Assembly: GCA_011109175.1 (NCBI GenBank)
Contig: RDEW01000076.1
Span: forward strand, 1 to 64,000
DNA: 64,000 nt
Direction of reading: 5' to 3'
From: Dicyema japonicum
Lineage: Eukaryota > Dicyemida > Rhombozoa > Dicyemidae
Shown here: positions 11,412 to 21,776 of the stretch, piece after piece
Position numbering within the stretch: position 1 is the stretch's first letter
Layout of the letters: each line of letters opens with the position of its first letter
The notes under the pieces: model-generated
Databases searched by the model: none
The model's input: the letters and a program-made list of their open reading frames with translations, nothing else
What the model was told of the DNA's origin: nothing
Position numbers and translations under genes: made by a program

Positions 11412-11734
11412 ATGGTTATGTATTGCAGGACTAGTAGGAGTATAGGAGTCGACAAGTTATCTGAATATTCTCCTTTGGATCCCTTTCACGTCACGACGTC
11501 ATGGTGGGACTGGGTAAGTTCACTTTGATCGCCGATAAATTATTTGCGAAAAAAATTGCATTTCCTCAGTGCTTTCTTTATGGGCCTCATATCATCCAAA
11601 AATATCATGCGAAAAGAGAAGTAAATAAAAAATCGAAAAGTAGAAAGATGAAACCAAAATGTTCAAAGTCATCAGATTTTTACCACAAAGAAAGGACCGA
11701 GATCATAGTCATCGCCAACTCGAACGAACAGTAA
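11412..11734 (+). CDS. Unidentified small two-exon protein, 88 residues
   Basis: The ATG at 11412 gives MVMYCRTSRSIGVDKLSEYS...TTSWWDW, spliced across a 56-nt GT...AG intron (11514-11569) to CFLYGPHIIQKYHAKREVNK and a Lys/Ser-rich tail ending at TAA 11734. Both exons are in phase 0. The Trp-rich block before the junction and the basic tail suggest a small membrane-associated or nucleic-acid-binding protein, but no family is recognised. It is divergent from the gene at 10,934-11,369. Confidence 0.4.
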
Positions 11735-11771
11735 CGAATAACAGGTGAATATAGTTTCTGCCTATATCTTA

Positions 11772-11906
11772 ACTAAATATCAGAAACATCAAAATATCCC
11801 TTGATTGTCCAATGAGACTAAATATCAGAAACATCAAAACATCCCTTGATTGTCCAATGAGACTAAATATCAGAAACATCAAAACATCCCTTGATTGTCT
11901 AATGAT
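11772..11906 (+). repeat. Tandem repeat, three copies of 45 bp
   Basis: Unit starts at 11772, 11817 and 11862; each begins ACTAAATATCAGAAACATCA. Copies differ by only one or two bases, so the array is young. The period is a multiple of three. Confidence 0.9.
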
Positions 11907-12345
11907 TGTCTTGGAAACTCTTAAAGGGATAGAGAAACTAAACTGTAGGAGAGCGGCTGGAGAATATCCCTGCCGAGTTGATCAAGACCTTCTGAAATAC
12001 TCACTCTCATACTTAACAAAGCGTTTGAAAACCATCCTTAACATGGTTGATGAAGACGCGGAGATGACACAAGAAGGTCGGATCACTCTTAGGGTATGTG
12101 GAAGATGAAACCCGACTGAAAATTTTTCTGGTGATTTCGGAAACAGTAAAAATATGGTCCTCGGCTAGAAAACTCAGTGGAAAAGTAAAAATATAAAAAT
12201 GCTTTATCGTATCCGCCCTAATTTATAATTGGGGGACATAGGGCTTGCCAAAACAGGTTACGGAGAGTATTGATAGTTATCACCACATCATGCTCCGGAA
12301 GGTACTCTATATACAGTATAAAGCCCGACCTCGACACTAAGAAAA
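11905..12345 (+). mobile_element. Internally deleted LINE fragment (clade unclear)
   Basis: An N-terminal RT lead block (LNCRRAAGEYPCRVDQDLLK, then LTKRLKTILNMV) at 11,940-12,050 is followed at 12,230-12,310 by a C-terminal block (GLPKQVTESIDSYHHIMLRK). The catalytic palm between them is missing. Confidence 0.5.
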
Positions 12346-12671
12346 TTTCACCTTGGTTTTTGGAACACCCTCAGATTTTTGAACACTTGGTAGGATTGCC
12401 GTAAAAATGGAAAAGATTCCTTAAGATAAAAACTTCGATTTGGAACAAAATTAATTATGACTTTTTTAGACCTCAAAATGTCCCAGTTAGTGGGCCACTC
12501 ATTAAAAATTTGTCACTTCCAAATTGACCCTTAGGCTTAAGCATTACAAATAGATCACGTTTAAGACGTTTAAGACAGAGACCTTTTAGCTCCAGACCCT
12601 GAAAGAGTTTTCCTCGTTTAGGAAGAAACTATAGCTAATCTTGAAAAAGATGGGAGTAGATTTGAACATTA

Positions 12672-13560
12672 TTGCCAATACATCACAATAACATATTTAC
12701 CCGTGATAAATTCGGCCGTGGACTGTGTGGAGTAGTCCAACTAAGTGAGCGTATCCTAATGCGAATACACGACACCCTGATATCTGGGTATTTGACAACT
12801 CACTTCGATCAACAAATACATGTCCTCTTTGTAAGTCAAGGAGCATATCGGTTGATCATTTAGCCACTCGGTGCAGATCCATGCTCTCCCACGACTATGT
12901 GTGGAAGCATAACGAGGTAGTAAGGAATCTTCATCTTCTACTAAGCGATAAGTATGGTATTCACCACACCAAAAAGTTGCGGACTCATAAGGTGCAATCT
13001 GTAGTAGAGAACACCAGGGTCCAAATTAATGTAGACAGTGTTATCCGTACCTCGGTGCTAGTCAAGCACAATAAACCGGTGGTACACGATTAGGACTCTA
13101 GCCAAGTCCTTATCATAGAAGTTGGCATTACGTCTCAAGATTGTTTGCAGACTGTGGAGGTGGAGAAAAAAAGGAAGTATGACTTTCTTGCAAACGAGAT
13201 GGGGCAGATGTTTGGTTGGAAAGTCCTCGTTATTCCCATAGTAATGACGTGGGAAGGAATTGCAACAAAGTACCACGAAGGTTATCTGAAGCAGTTGGAG
13301 ATAGATAGGAAGCTACAGGCCTATCTACAGTCCACTGTATTAAAGCGGACCCTCGAAAGCCTGACACCAGAATATAGGGGACTGAGCCCGGAGATGCCAT
13401 ATGGGCAGAGGGTTCAATTGGACAAGGCGCTCTCGGAGTTGTTTCAGCAACCAGAATCGAACCTCTCTGAGGAGTCTGTCAAACAGGCAGGCGAGGAAGG
13501 TTGTTGATTATTAAATATTAACTTTTTATTGTTGGTTAAATAAAGTGGGATTAAATATTA
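12672..13560 (+). mobile_element. LINE-A 3' half, best copy: zinc knuckle and endonuclease-like tail
   Basis: The reading order is FGRGLCGVVQLSERILMRIH, a zinc-knuckle-like SVDHLATRCRSML (one cysteine pair eroded), HDYVWKHNEVVRNLHLLL, then VKHNKP...VLIIEVGITSQDC and VEVEKKRKYDFLANEMGQM, ending in a Gln/Glu-rich tail at TGA 13505-13507. The P(D)...E-V-G arrangement resembles the restriction-like endonuclease that follows the RT in R2/CRE-type elements. That is an inference from layout. There is a frame break near 12,865 and a stop at 13,090. The 3' UTR (TAAATATTAACTTTTTATTG) recurs at 34.5 kb, marking the true element end. Confidence 0.65.
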
Positions 13561-13732
13561 TTTCATAAAGTTTTTTTAGTATTTTTTTATTAACATATTG
13601 TGTTGTCGTGTTGTCGACGTGGTTGTTACGAAAAATACAGACACAACAATGAAGACTAATGAAGAAAGGAAGGAAAACACCTATCCATAAATGAACATAA
13701 AATGTCACTTACTGCTATAAAATCAACTCAAA

Positions 13733-15232
13733 TTGCACCCCGGAGTTCAAAGCGTCCGAAAAATGGAGGAACTTCACTTAATAAAGAAACTAATCAGGAT
13801 GAAACTTATGGAAGGCGATATTCGTGGTGCTGTACGGCTACTAGTTTGTGATCCTGGGACACTTAAAAACATCCCTGAAACGCTCCTGTCTTTACGAGAA
13901 AAACACCCCGGACCCCCCGAAGACTTGAGAACTATAAAACCTTTCCACGAGGAACAATTGCTCGCCTCTAACGAAGATATAATCACCTCCCTGCGTTCAT
14001 TTCGTCCTAGTAGTGGAGGTGGTATCGATGGCTTGAGACCCGGTCACCTACGTGATCTCACAGCTCCAATGATGGGATCTGTCGGAAAGGATCTTTCTGT
14101 CAACAAGGCCAAATGTGAATTAATCAAGATCAATTTGAGTCCCGATCTGACTACTTTCTACAATGACCAGTTTAAATACACTCTCGAAAATTATGCATCG
14201 GTTCCAGTTGGGGAGTCTCTGTTCCTTGGTTCTCCTATATTCGAAGACCGAATTTGGACGTGTACTTTGAGAAGAAAGGACAATAGAGCTCGGTACTTTT
14301 GAGACCCGTTTGCGGCATATTGACAACCATATTGCCCTCTTCCTATTGAGAAACTGCTTGTCCATTCCAAGATTAAACTATTTACTAAGGACTGCACCAT
14401 GTTATAAGTGTGATTCCCTTTTAATGGAATACTCTGATTGCCTCAAAAGATGTACTGAATTCGTACTTAACGTTTCCCTTGACACCCCTGGATGGATACA
14501 GACTCAATTACCGATATCATTGGGTGGAATCGGTCTTACTACTCCCTGCCAAATTGCTGGCCCGGCGTATTTTGCCTCAAAACTTTCATGCAAAAACCAA
14601 GTGGACTCAATTCTTTCAAAGCTTCCATCTCGGAAACTGTCCAATGACTTGGTTGAATACATGGACGTGTGGCGGAGTGAAGGGCTTAGCGAGCCGCGTA
14701 ATCCAGACCAACAATCGTCTTGGATGATCCATAGATGGAATGCTCTGGCATCCAACCTAGTCAGCCGGCTCTCTGGACATCGCCTGGACTGTTTCCAAAA
14801 TTCGAGGGAGGCGGTTGATGGATCTTGGCTTGGGGTTTACCCATGTCAAGAAGTTGGTGGATTGTTGGATGATGACTCCCTTCGTACAGCTGTATGTCTA
14901 CACCTCGGATTGCCTGTTTGCACCAAATCGAAGTGCAAATGTGGCTGTCTATCGGACGAACTGGGTCTCCACCTCCTCTCATTCCGGAGCGGAATTGGCA
15001 GATCTTCTCGACATTCGGCAATGAACGGCATCATTAAGAGGGCATTAGAATCGGCTAGATTCCGTTGCCGGATCGAACTGACTGGTCTATTTGACAACGG
15101 AAGACGCGCTGACGGCATGACCTCCTTTCCTTTCGAGCGAGGGCGAAACCTTGTATGGGATGTGACCTGTGTCTGCTCTTTCGCCCAAGCAAAAAAATAA
15201 TTCACCGAGCAGACCTTTTTCTCTGACTGCAT
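13733..15232 (+). mobile_element. LINE-B copy with the RT catalytic core deleted
   Basis: The first open stretch (13733-14302) carries the N-terminal leader (GAVRLLVCDPGTLKNIPETL) and RT entry (SFRPSSGGGIDGLRPGHLRDL). It then jumps at about 14,090 to a post-palm block (VNKAKCELIKIN), so the YADD region is missing. The second (14310-15200) holds the thumb and tail: LNYLLRTAPCYKC, LPISLGGIGLTTP, the Cys/His block (CKCGCLSDELGLHLLSF...SSRHSAMN) and RADGMTSFPFERGRNLVWDV, which resembles a PD...D endonuclease signature. It is non-autonomous: RT cannot function without its palm. Confidence 0.7.
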
Positions 15233-15234
15233 GG

Positions 15235-15800
15235 CTATTCCCTCTCAGGATGGCGAGCGAGATTCGCTCAATAACCAGCAGCGCTAACGAGGCTCTCCTG
15301 ATCGTTCTTGTTTCTCCTTTAAAGACCGATTGGTTTGAGCATGGATGAGTGTCCGGGGGCGTCCAAAGCTCTTCTAACGACTTCGTTCAAGGCCATGTGT
15401 CTGGAAAATTTGCCTGCACTTTTTCTGCAGGAGAGAGGGTGTAGGCCAAAACAGTCGATCTGGTCTCCGCATTGGCACGGATGTGGAACACAGACTATTA
15501 ATCCCAGTCGTAATGAGATCCCAATACGGACGCATTAATTATCCAGGAAGGTACCCAAAACTCCATTAGGAACGGCGTTGAGCCAGGCACCGCTCTCTGA
15601 AGACGCCCCCGACAACAAACAGGCACGGCGGTGTTGGCTAGATAACACTTGGAAAGAATTCCAGCATATAACATCGTCCAGGCCTCGCTGAGAGAACGAG
15701 GAAGGCAAGGAAAACTGAAGCACGTCTCCAGGCCTCATGAGTATGGCCGGCGTCCTTGTCAATAGACAATTCAGGAAGGGAGGGCAGAATCCTTTTGACA
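15235..15800 (-). mobile_element. LINE-B 3' fragment, tail to tail with the previous copy
   Basis: The minus strand reads ASSESGAWLNAVPNGVLGTF, then CQCGDQIDCFGLHPLSCRK and FSRHMALNEVVRRALDAPGH. It skips the RPDG block to the C-terminus (VIERISLAILRGNSHAVREK, about 15,240-15,320). It is opposed to the plus-strand copy, so their 3' ends meet at about 15,200-15,240. Confidence 0.65.
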
Positions 15801-15804
15801 AGGG

Positions 15805-16005
15805 TATAATTACGATAGAAAGTTATAATTAAGATTTACACATAGAAAACGTCACTGATGTGTGGATCACAGTGTTATTATGAGCTTAAGCTGGGCCAAC
15901 TAGAAAGTAACTCCCAATCAGGTAAACGTGAATAAGCCTGACGTAGCCTCCCGATTAAGGGAAAAGTCGCCCCTACACATGGGATTATTAAAACATTCTA
16001 CTAAA
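15805..16005. other. No gene recognised
   Basis: Moderately AT-rich sequence, no motif seen. Confidence 0.35.
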
Positions 16006-16009
16006 AAGT

Positions 16010-16200
16010 GAAGTGATGTCCGCGATATTAGGACGTGTTATGAAAATGGAAAAGGGTGAACCTACTTCTCCATCTATTTTTGGATGTGGAAGTATATAAT
16101 GAACTATTGGAGGAGGGATTTGGTCTGCGCAAGCATACGTTCTCCTTGGGTTCCTTAGATTAATTAGTTGCGATTGTTTGTGGGCCTCATCAAAAATTGT
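16010..16200 (+). repeat. Unclassified repeat, also at 47.7 kb (inverted)
   Basis: Shared blocks with 47,690-47,900: GTGATGTCCGC, then GAAAATGGAAAAGGGTG and ACCTACTTCTCCA, then GAACTATTGGAGGA and TTGGGTTCCTTAGATTAATT. Both copies lie near LINE or gene edges. A short piece (GGTGAAGATTACCATTA) also caps the LINE-D copy at 17,808. Confidence 0.55.
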
Positions 16201-16344
16201 AAGCTTGGGGTTGCTAATTGAATGAAATTATTCCAAAAACCAAGGGTGAACCAAGCTAACTAATCCCTAATGCGTTCCAGTAGAGCACTTATCCAAGCAC
16301 AGTGATCACTTTGTCCGTGAAGCTGAGGTCGAATACGGAACTCG

Positions 16345-16480
16345 TTTTCAGGGAGTGAATTCCAGGCATCCCAGCTTCTTGAGAAACGAAACGATTTCCC
16401 GCTTATTTTTCCTGTTGTCTCAACTACTATAAGACAAACAGCACTTCGTATTTTTCTCCTTTGATTTCATTTTTTCCGTG
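16345..16480 (-). mobile_element. LINE-B 3' fragment
   Basis: The minus strand reads ETTGKISGKSFRF, matching GETTGRISGKSLRF in the 48.4 kb copy. It is a short dead fragment adjoining the hAT remnant. Confidence 0.5.
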
Positions 16481-16489
16481 GCTAATTAA

Positions 16490-17500
16490 ATGATAATAAA
16501 ACAATTTAGCACGCTATATAGTATTTTTAGTGATTCCGAAACCCAAGTGTTCGATGCTAAGAAAGCTAAGCGTATAGTCTCGGAATTCAAAGATGAGTTC
16601 TGTATTGCTGACACTGTATCTATTTTGTTCTCTGTTTATCCAAAGTCAACTGTTCAAAAAAACTTTCGGTTAATGAAACGATCACGGTTTTATACAAGCA
16701 AACATCCCGCTATACAAATTAAATAATGATTCGGTCAAAAAATGTTTGAAACATTTAAAATTAACATTCCGTCAGAATTTTCATGCAGAACTACGGTCAA
16801 ATTTCTTGCAGAAAAAAAATAAATGAGTTGAAAAAATTAAAATCTATTTTTAACTTTTAGAAACGAAAAGATTTTTATAATAATTGATGAAACAGACATC
16901 CGAAGGAAAAGTTTTGTAGTGATTCTAATTGAAACCGTTTGCTTTCGAACAAAAATTTCTTATCGTTCACTTAATAGATGACGTCATTAGAGAAATGAAG
17001 ATTATTCGTGATAATTTTTATCTATTAATTTCAGATGCCGCTCCTTGTATGATTTCTGGTGATATAAATTTATCTAAAAAATAGGTGGTAAAACATTAAT
17101 TGTCATAACAACATACATCATGTGACGTGTGTTTCTCATTTGTTACACAATACGATTTTACGTATAAACAGTGCATATCCGGAAATAGATGGCTTAATTG
17201 CAAGCATTAAAGCTGCCACAGTAAAAACCGAAAACGTCGTAATTTGTTCAAGGATGTTGGATATCCGCCTGATGTGGTAATTACTAAAAGCATGACATCT
17301 AACATTGTTTCTTTTGTTGCACATGAGGCTATAAGTAGTATGGCTCTCGTGAAGTGCTTAAATAAAAAAGTAGATCTTAAAGTTTTGGAGTGTTGCGACT
17401 ACTCAATCAATCGGGCATATTGTAATATACAGGGACTACATTTTGATAATGACAAAAAAATATCAAAAATTATATAAATAAAAGAATGGAGGAAAATGAA
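16490..17500 (+). mobile_element. hAT-family DNA transposon remnant
   Basis: Broken frames in order: an N-terminal helical part (FDAKKAKRIVSEFKDEFCIA), then FIIIDETDIRRKSF with the hAT first-Asp block, SDAAPCMISGDINLS-like residues near 17,035, HHVTCVSHLLHNTILRINS, and LFKDVGYPPDVVITRW-like residues near 17,250. These follow the order of hAT transposases. Many stops; not functional. Confidence 0.65.
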
Positions 17501-17807
17501 TTTAAACTTATTGAAATTACTAAACAATAAATTAGTCAACAGATTATTTTTCTCTTTCACGCTGTCAGGTTGGTCCTTCTAAGATTGAAGTCAAATAAAG
17601 GTCCAGTAAATTAATGGAGCAATGAGCTAATGGAAATTTCACCTTTACAAACCTCGGGATTTCCTAATTCGCAAGTCCATGCCACTACGAATATCCAATT
17701 GCACGGCCCATACGTGCTTGTGTGAGGTCGAGAGAAAAACATCCCGCCAAGTAGACGTCTTTGTTTGAAAGTACAATGATCACGTGAGTTCTCCTTGAAA
17801 TACTCCA

Positions 17808-19090
17808 TTGGTGAAGATTACCATTATGAAAACTCTTCAGCCGAAAGGAAAAGTAACAAACTTGAGACCGATCATCCTAATGAATGTTATCAGGAAGATC
17901 CTGGCTATTATCACTCTCGAACATGTAAGAGAGAATTTGGAAGCCTATCTTTCACCATACCATAGTGGATTCCGCGAGGGGAGATCAACGGCAGACGTCT
18001 TATGGAGCCTAAAATGGAGATGTTCAACCATTCAAAGATTTAGAACATCTTTTGGGATCCTTGGGATTGACATATCGAAAGCGTTTGATTCAGTAAACCG
18101 TTGTAAACTATTGGAATCTATCACGGGTCTATTCGACGCCTCGTCAGTTTCGATGATTAGGGCACTACTGGCTGAAACACAACTAACTGTTAAAATTGGA
18201 AATACTCAAGCCATGCAATTTTCGACAAATACTGGGACTCCACAAGGAGATCCATTGTCTCCTCTCCTCTTTGTTGCATATCTTGAGTCTGCGCTACGGG
18301 ATCTCAAGCCTTTTATTGTGGAGGGAACTAGCATCCTAGCTTATGCAGATGATGTGGACTTTGTTTCGCAAAATGGGGAGGCCCTATTGGGATTACTCGA
18401 GAAGGCACCAGAAGTATTCGAAAAATGGTCACTAAATATCAACAAAGACAAGACAGAGCTGACAACTTTGATGAGGAAGGAATCTATTCTGGAAGAGCAT
18501 TGACGAAAGGTTAAAAAGCTGGGATCCCTGCTTGGAGATAAAGAAGACATTATTGCACGGAAGATTAAAGCAAATACGGCCTTATACAACTTGAGAAGAA
18601 ATTGGTTTCTAAGAAAGAAGGGCTTGAACCGAAAGATCAGAACTCGACTATACAATTCGTTAGTCAAACCAATACTCCTATATAATGCAAGTTCTTGGTC
18701 ATTAACCCTAAATGACATTGAAAAACTAAACTCCTTCCATCGGGGACACCGATTTCACTAGACATCATGGAATTTCGTTGGAGCCTATTTGGACACATCC
18801 TACGGGGAAATATCGAAACTCCGGCTAATGTTGCCATGGAAGAATACTTTCAAACCGAGGAGGTGAAGTTCCGAGGACGTCTGAGAGCATCACTGGCCAC
18901 GACACTGAATGAAGACCTGAAGAGAATAGGATTATCTCTAACTACGGGAGATGACCTGGACTACTTGAGGGATTTGGCTCAGGATCGTGGAAAGTGGAGA
19001 AAATTAACTAAAAAATTAATGTTTGGTACTGCACTGGTTTTGTAATATCCAATGGCAAGACGTTGTGCTTTATAATGATCATAATAAACT
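17808..19090 (+). mobile_element. LINE-D copy with intact RT core
   Basis: Open to 18,503: LRPIILMNVIRKILAII, FREGRSTADVLWSLKW, ILGIDISKAFDSVNR, TPQGDPLSPLLFVAYLES and the catalytic AYADDVDFV. After a stop at 18,501, frames continue with KLGSLLGDKEDI and LYNSLVKPILLYN, then the C-terminal 'FGHIL-R' block at 18,790 and RGKWRKLTKKL, ending at about 19,045. The 3' UTR matches other LINE-D tails loosely. It is 5'-truncated, beginning at a fragment of the 16.0/47.7 kb repeat. Confidence 0.75.
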
Positions 19091-19104
19091 CTTCAGCCAA
19101 GAAT

Positions 19105-19165
19105 GAAGTGATGTCCACGGTCTTGGTATATGATCACTGCTGAACCGGATTGTCTCAGAGATCCA
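19105..19165 (+). mobile_element. SINE fragment
   Basis: Only the middle block is present: GTGATGTCCACGG...ATCACTGCTGAACCGGATTGTCT, as in the SINEs at 38.0 and 44.1 kb. Confidence 0.5.
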
Positions 19166-19169
19166 TGTG

Positions 19170-20520
19170 GCTAATTGGCTGAAAATGTATCTTCCTTCCC
19201 TCTGATGGCGTCATTGAATCCACCATACTCAGGAGACGCCAATGGAAGCATGTATTCAAAAGGATCCATCTATTCATTCCACCGGAAGACAATTTCGTTC
19301 CCAGTCGACGATTTCTGGAATTTAACTCAGCTCTTCGGACAGCGTCCTCAGGATTATTGTTATATGATGTGGCATTACTGGGAATAATCTCATTTCATTC
19401 AATGCAAATATTCATTGAAGGACAATAGTAAATATAATAAAAAATTCGTAAAAATAAATGCAAAAAATATTGAATGCCTTTCAGAAGAATAATTTATACC
19501 ATTAGAAAAAGTATACATTAGATAATTTCTTCATAATTAAAAGCAACACAATGAATTGATGAATCAAAGATTTACTTGATAAAGGTTTGATAAATCTTGC
19601 ACTTTGAATAATGAAGAAATATTAATATACACAAATATTATTATATCTGATCTAAGATATAAAAACTATAAAAAAATATAAATGTACAACAAAAAGTAAT
19701 GTATCGTGTATGTAATAAAGTATATTGATGATGGTTGACCATATTAAAATTTAAATTTTAATTAATATAATTAAATATATTTTTTATTTAAATCTTCCTT
19801 TCAATCGTACATTCAGATTTTCCCAAATTCCGTCTTGTCTGCTACGTCTCCAGTGAGATTATCATACAAACTATATTGTTATTTGTTCGTATTCGAGGTT
19901 TATCCTCATTGCATATGTTTTTCTTCCTCCTGTTTTGAGCTACTAAAGTTATTTCACAAGGCAGGTAGCTCTCAGAAGTGAAAACGCTCCTTGATTTGCA
20001 AAGAAATGCGCTTAACAAGCCAGGTCCTTTCTCTTATCATGTTTCTTTCTTGCGATAAGCGATCTAATACGCGTCAGAATTTTTTGTGATCTGCCTCCAA
20101 TGACTCCCGATTTTCGATTGCGAGTAATGAGTACTTTCACTCCGACATAACCTCAATATAAATCTAATCTTTCCAAACACAATTACAATCAAAATTTGCG
20201 CCTAACATTAAAATTGATCTCTAAAATCTATTTCAAACTCAAAATAAAAAACAAAATTCGGCCTTTTCTAATTTGATGATTAACTTTCGGGTTACCTCTT
20301 TTTTACCATGTGTGAACGTGAACACAAGCGAAGAGAAGGTAAAAATTGTTTAGAATTGTGGTAGCTTATAATCAAAAACACAAATCATATAAATAGAAAA
20401 ATAAAAAGGTTAAATTTTGTCAAAATTCAATATTATTAGACTATTAAAGGTAGCATAAAGACAGTGTTCGTTGACTCAACGTTTCCTACTGCCGAGTGTC
20501 TGATCTTTGTTAAAAACTCA
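19170..20520. other. No gene recognised; one protein-like stretch
   Basis: A plus-strand stretch at 19,175-19,387 reads LNPPYSGDANGSMYSKG...VDDFWNLTQLFGQ and looks protein-like but has no ATG or partner exon. The remainder (19,390-20,520) is highly AT-rich with no motif. Confidence 0.35.
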
Positions 20521-20525
20521 AGTGC

Positions 20526-21130
20526 ATGCATATTTATGAAGAAATAGTCGCGAAAAGAGATGTCCCTCGGGGATTTATCTTGATTCCGCTTCTTTTCCGT
20601 AGTTTCACGACCAGCAGCATACTACTATACTCAATTTCCGGGTATGTTCTCGACTCAGATATGCCTTCGGTAAGCAGGTATTTAAAAACTGTATTGGTGG
20701 TCGGTGTAGAAAAGACAAACACATTTCTATTTCTGATCTCAGGTTATTGTACTTCAATTTGTTCATTACACGTGGTGGATGGTGTGAATCTACTCCACTA
20801 TCTTGTGTTATATTTGGGCGTAAAGGCGCCTACAGAGGAGATATTGATGGCATGTGGGAGAAAACCCATAAAAATGTTATGTCCTAAAAACACAGAACTT
20901 TGGTATACATTTGTATATGTCAGTCTGGGAATCGTTCTTATATGGATTGGGGGTGGTTTTCCTTCCGAAGTAGAGAAAGAATTGCATTGAAGCTGGAATA
21001 GACGAGGAGACCGGCTATAAAGTTAGCTTTTCGGATGAAGTCTGCGCGAAGTTAATAAGGATCAGGAGAAATTACCTAGGTCAGTGAGGGTGACAGTGGG
21101 GGAGAGAATAGCTTCCTTTAGTGTTAAGGC
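20526..21130 (+). mobile_element. LINE-C RT fragment, heavily mutated
   Basis: KRDVPRGFILIPLLF stands for the RGVPQGSILSPLLF motif, and YLGVKAPTEEILMACGRKPI and LWYTFVYVSLGIVLIW align with the post-palm region of the 2.1-2.9 kb copy. The YADD box is lost. Confidence 0.5.
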
Positions 21131-21347
21131 TTTGATTTGCCTACGTGAGCCAAGCTTATTGTAGATTAACTGATTGAAGCTCTTCGAGCTGACCCGTGAT
21201 ATGTCAACTGATCCTTAATGAAGCCTCAGACAAATCATATTTAATTTTTCGCCAATAATTAACGTAATTTTAAAAATTAAATTTTTAAAATATAAATAAA
21301 TTATTTAAAAAAAAAATGGGTATGTGGTTGTCTAATTAACAACAGGT

Positions 21348-21622
21348 ATGATCGAAATAACCTGCAACGATAGACTTGGCAAGAAGGTTCGCATAAAATG
21401 CCTGTAAATATTCTGACTAATTTCCATAGTCCATCGGATACCATCGGAGACCTTAAAAAACTAATATCAACGCAAACTGGGACACATCATAGTAAGATTG
21501 TCCTCAAAAAATGGTACAATGTCTACAAGGATCACATAACTCTTGATACATGTAAGTCATCTTTAATATACTCTTCAGATGAGATCCACGATGGAATGAA
21601 TCTTGAACTATATTACCAATGA
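21348..21622 (+). CDS. UBL5: UBL5 / Hub1 ubiquitin-like splicing modifier
   Basis: UBL5 (Hub1) binds spliceosome components without covalent conjugation. Exons 21348-21403, 21430-21551 and 21579-21622 are joined across introns of 26 and 27 nt and give exactly 73 residues, the length of the human protein. It starts [18 protein letters not shown], contains [20 protein letters not shown] and [16 protein letters not shown], and ends [14 protein letters not shown] with the Hub1-type double-tyrosine end instead of a di-glycine. No frame defect; clearly functional. The first intron holds a branch-point-like CTGACTAAT. It is the cleanest gene here and a good calibration of the short-intron rule. It lies between LINE-C debris and a possible minus-strand gene. 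Confidence 0.97.
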
Positions 21623-21776
21623 TTAGAATTTTTGTTAAATTTTGTCTGTTTTGGTGATTTTATAAGCAAATTACTAATGATTAATCGACTTTTGTTGAAT
21701 AAACAAATTCTTAGGTTTGTTTATATTGTCTGATGAGTGTACGTCTGATTTTGTTCAGTGTACCCTGAAGAAGCCG

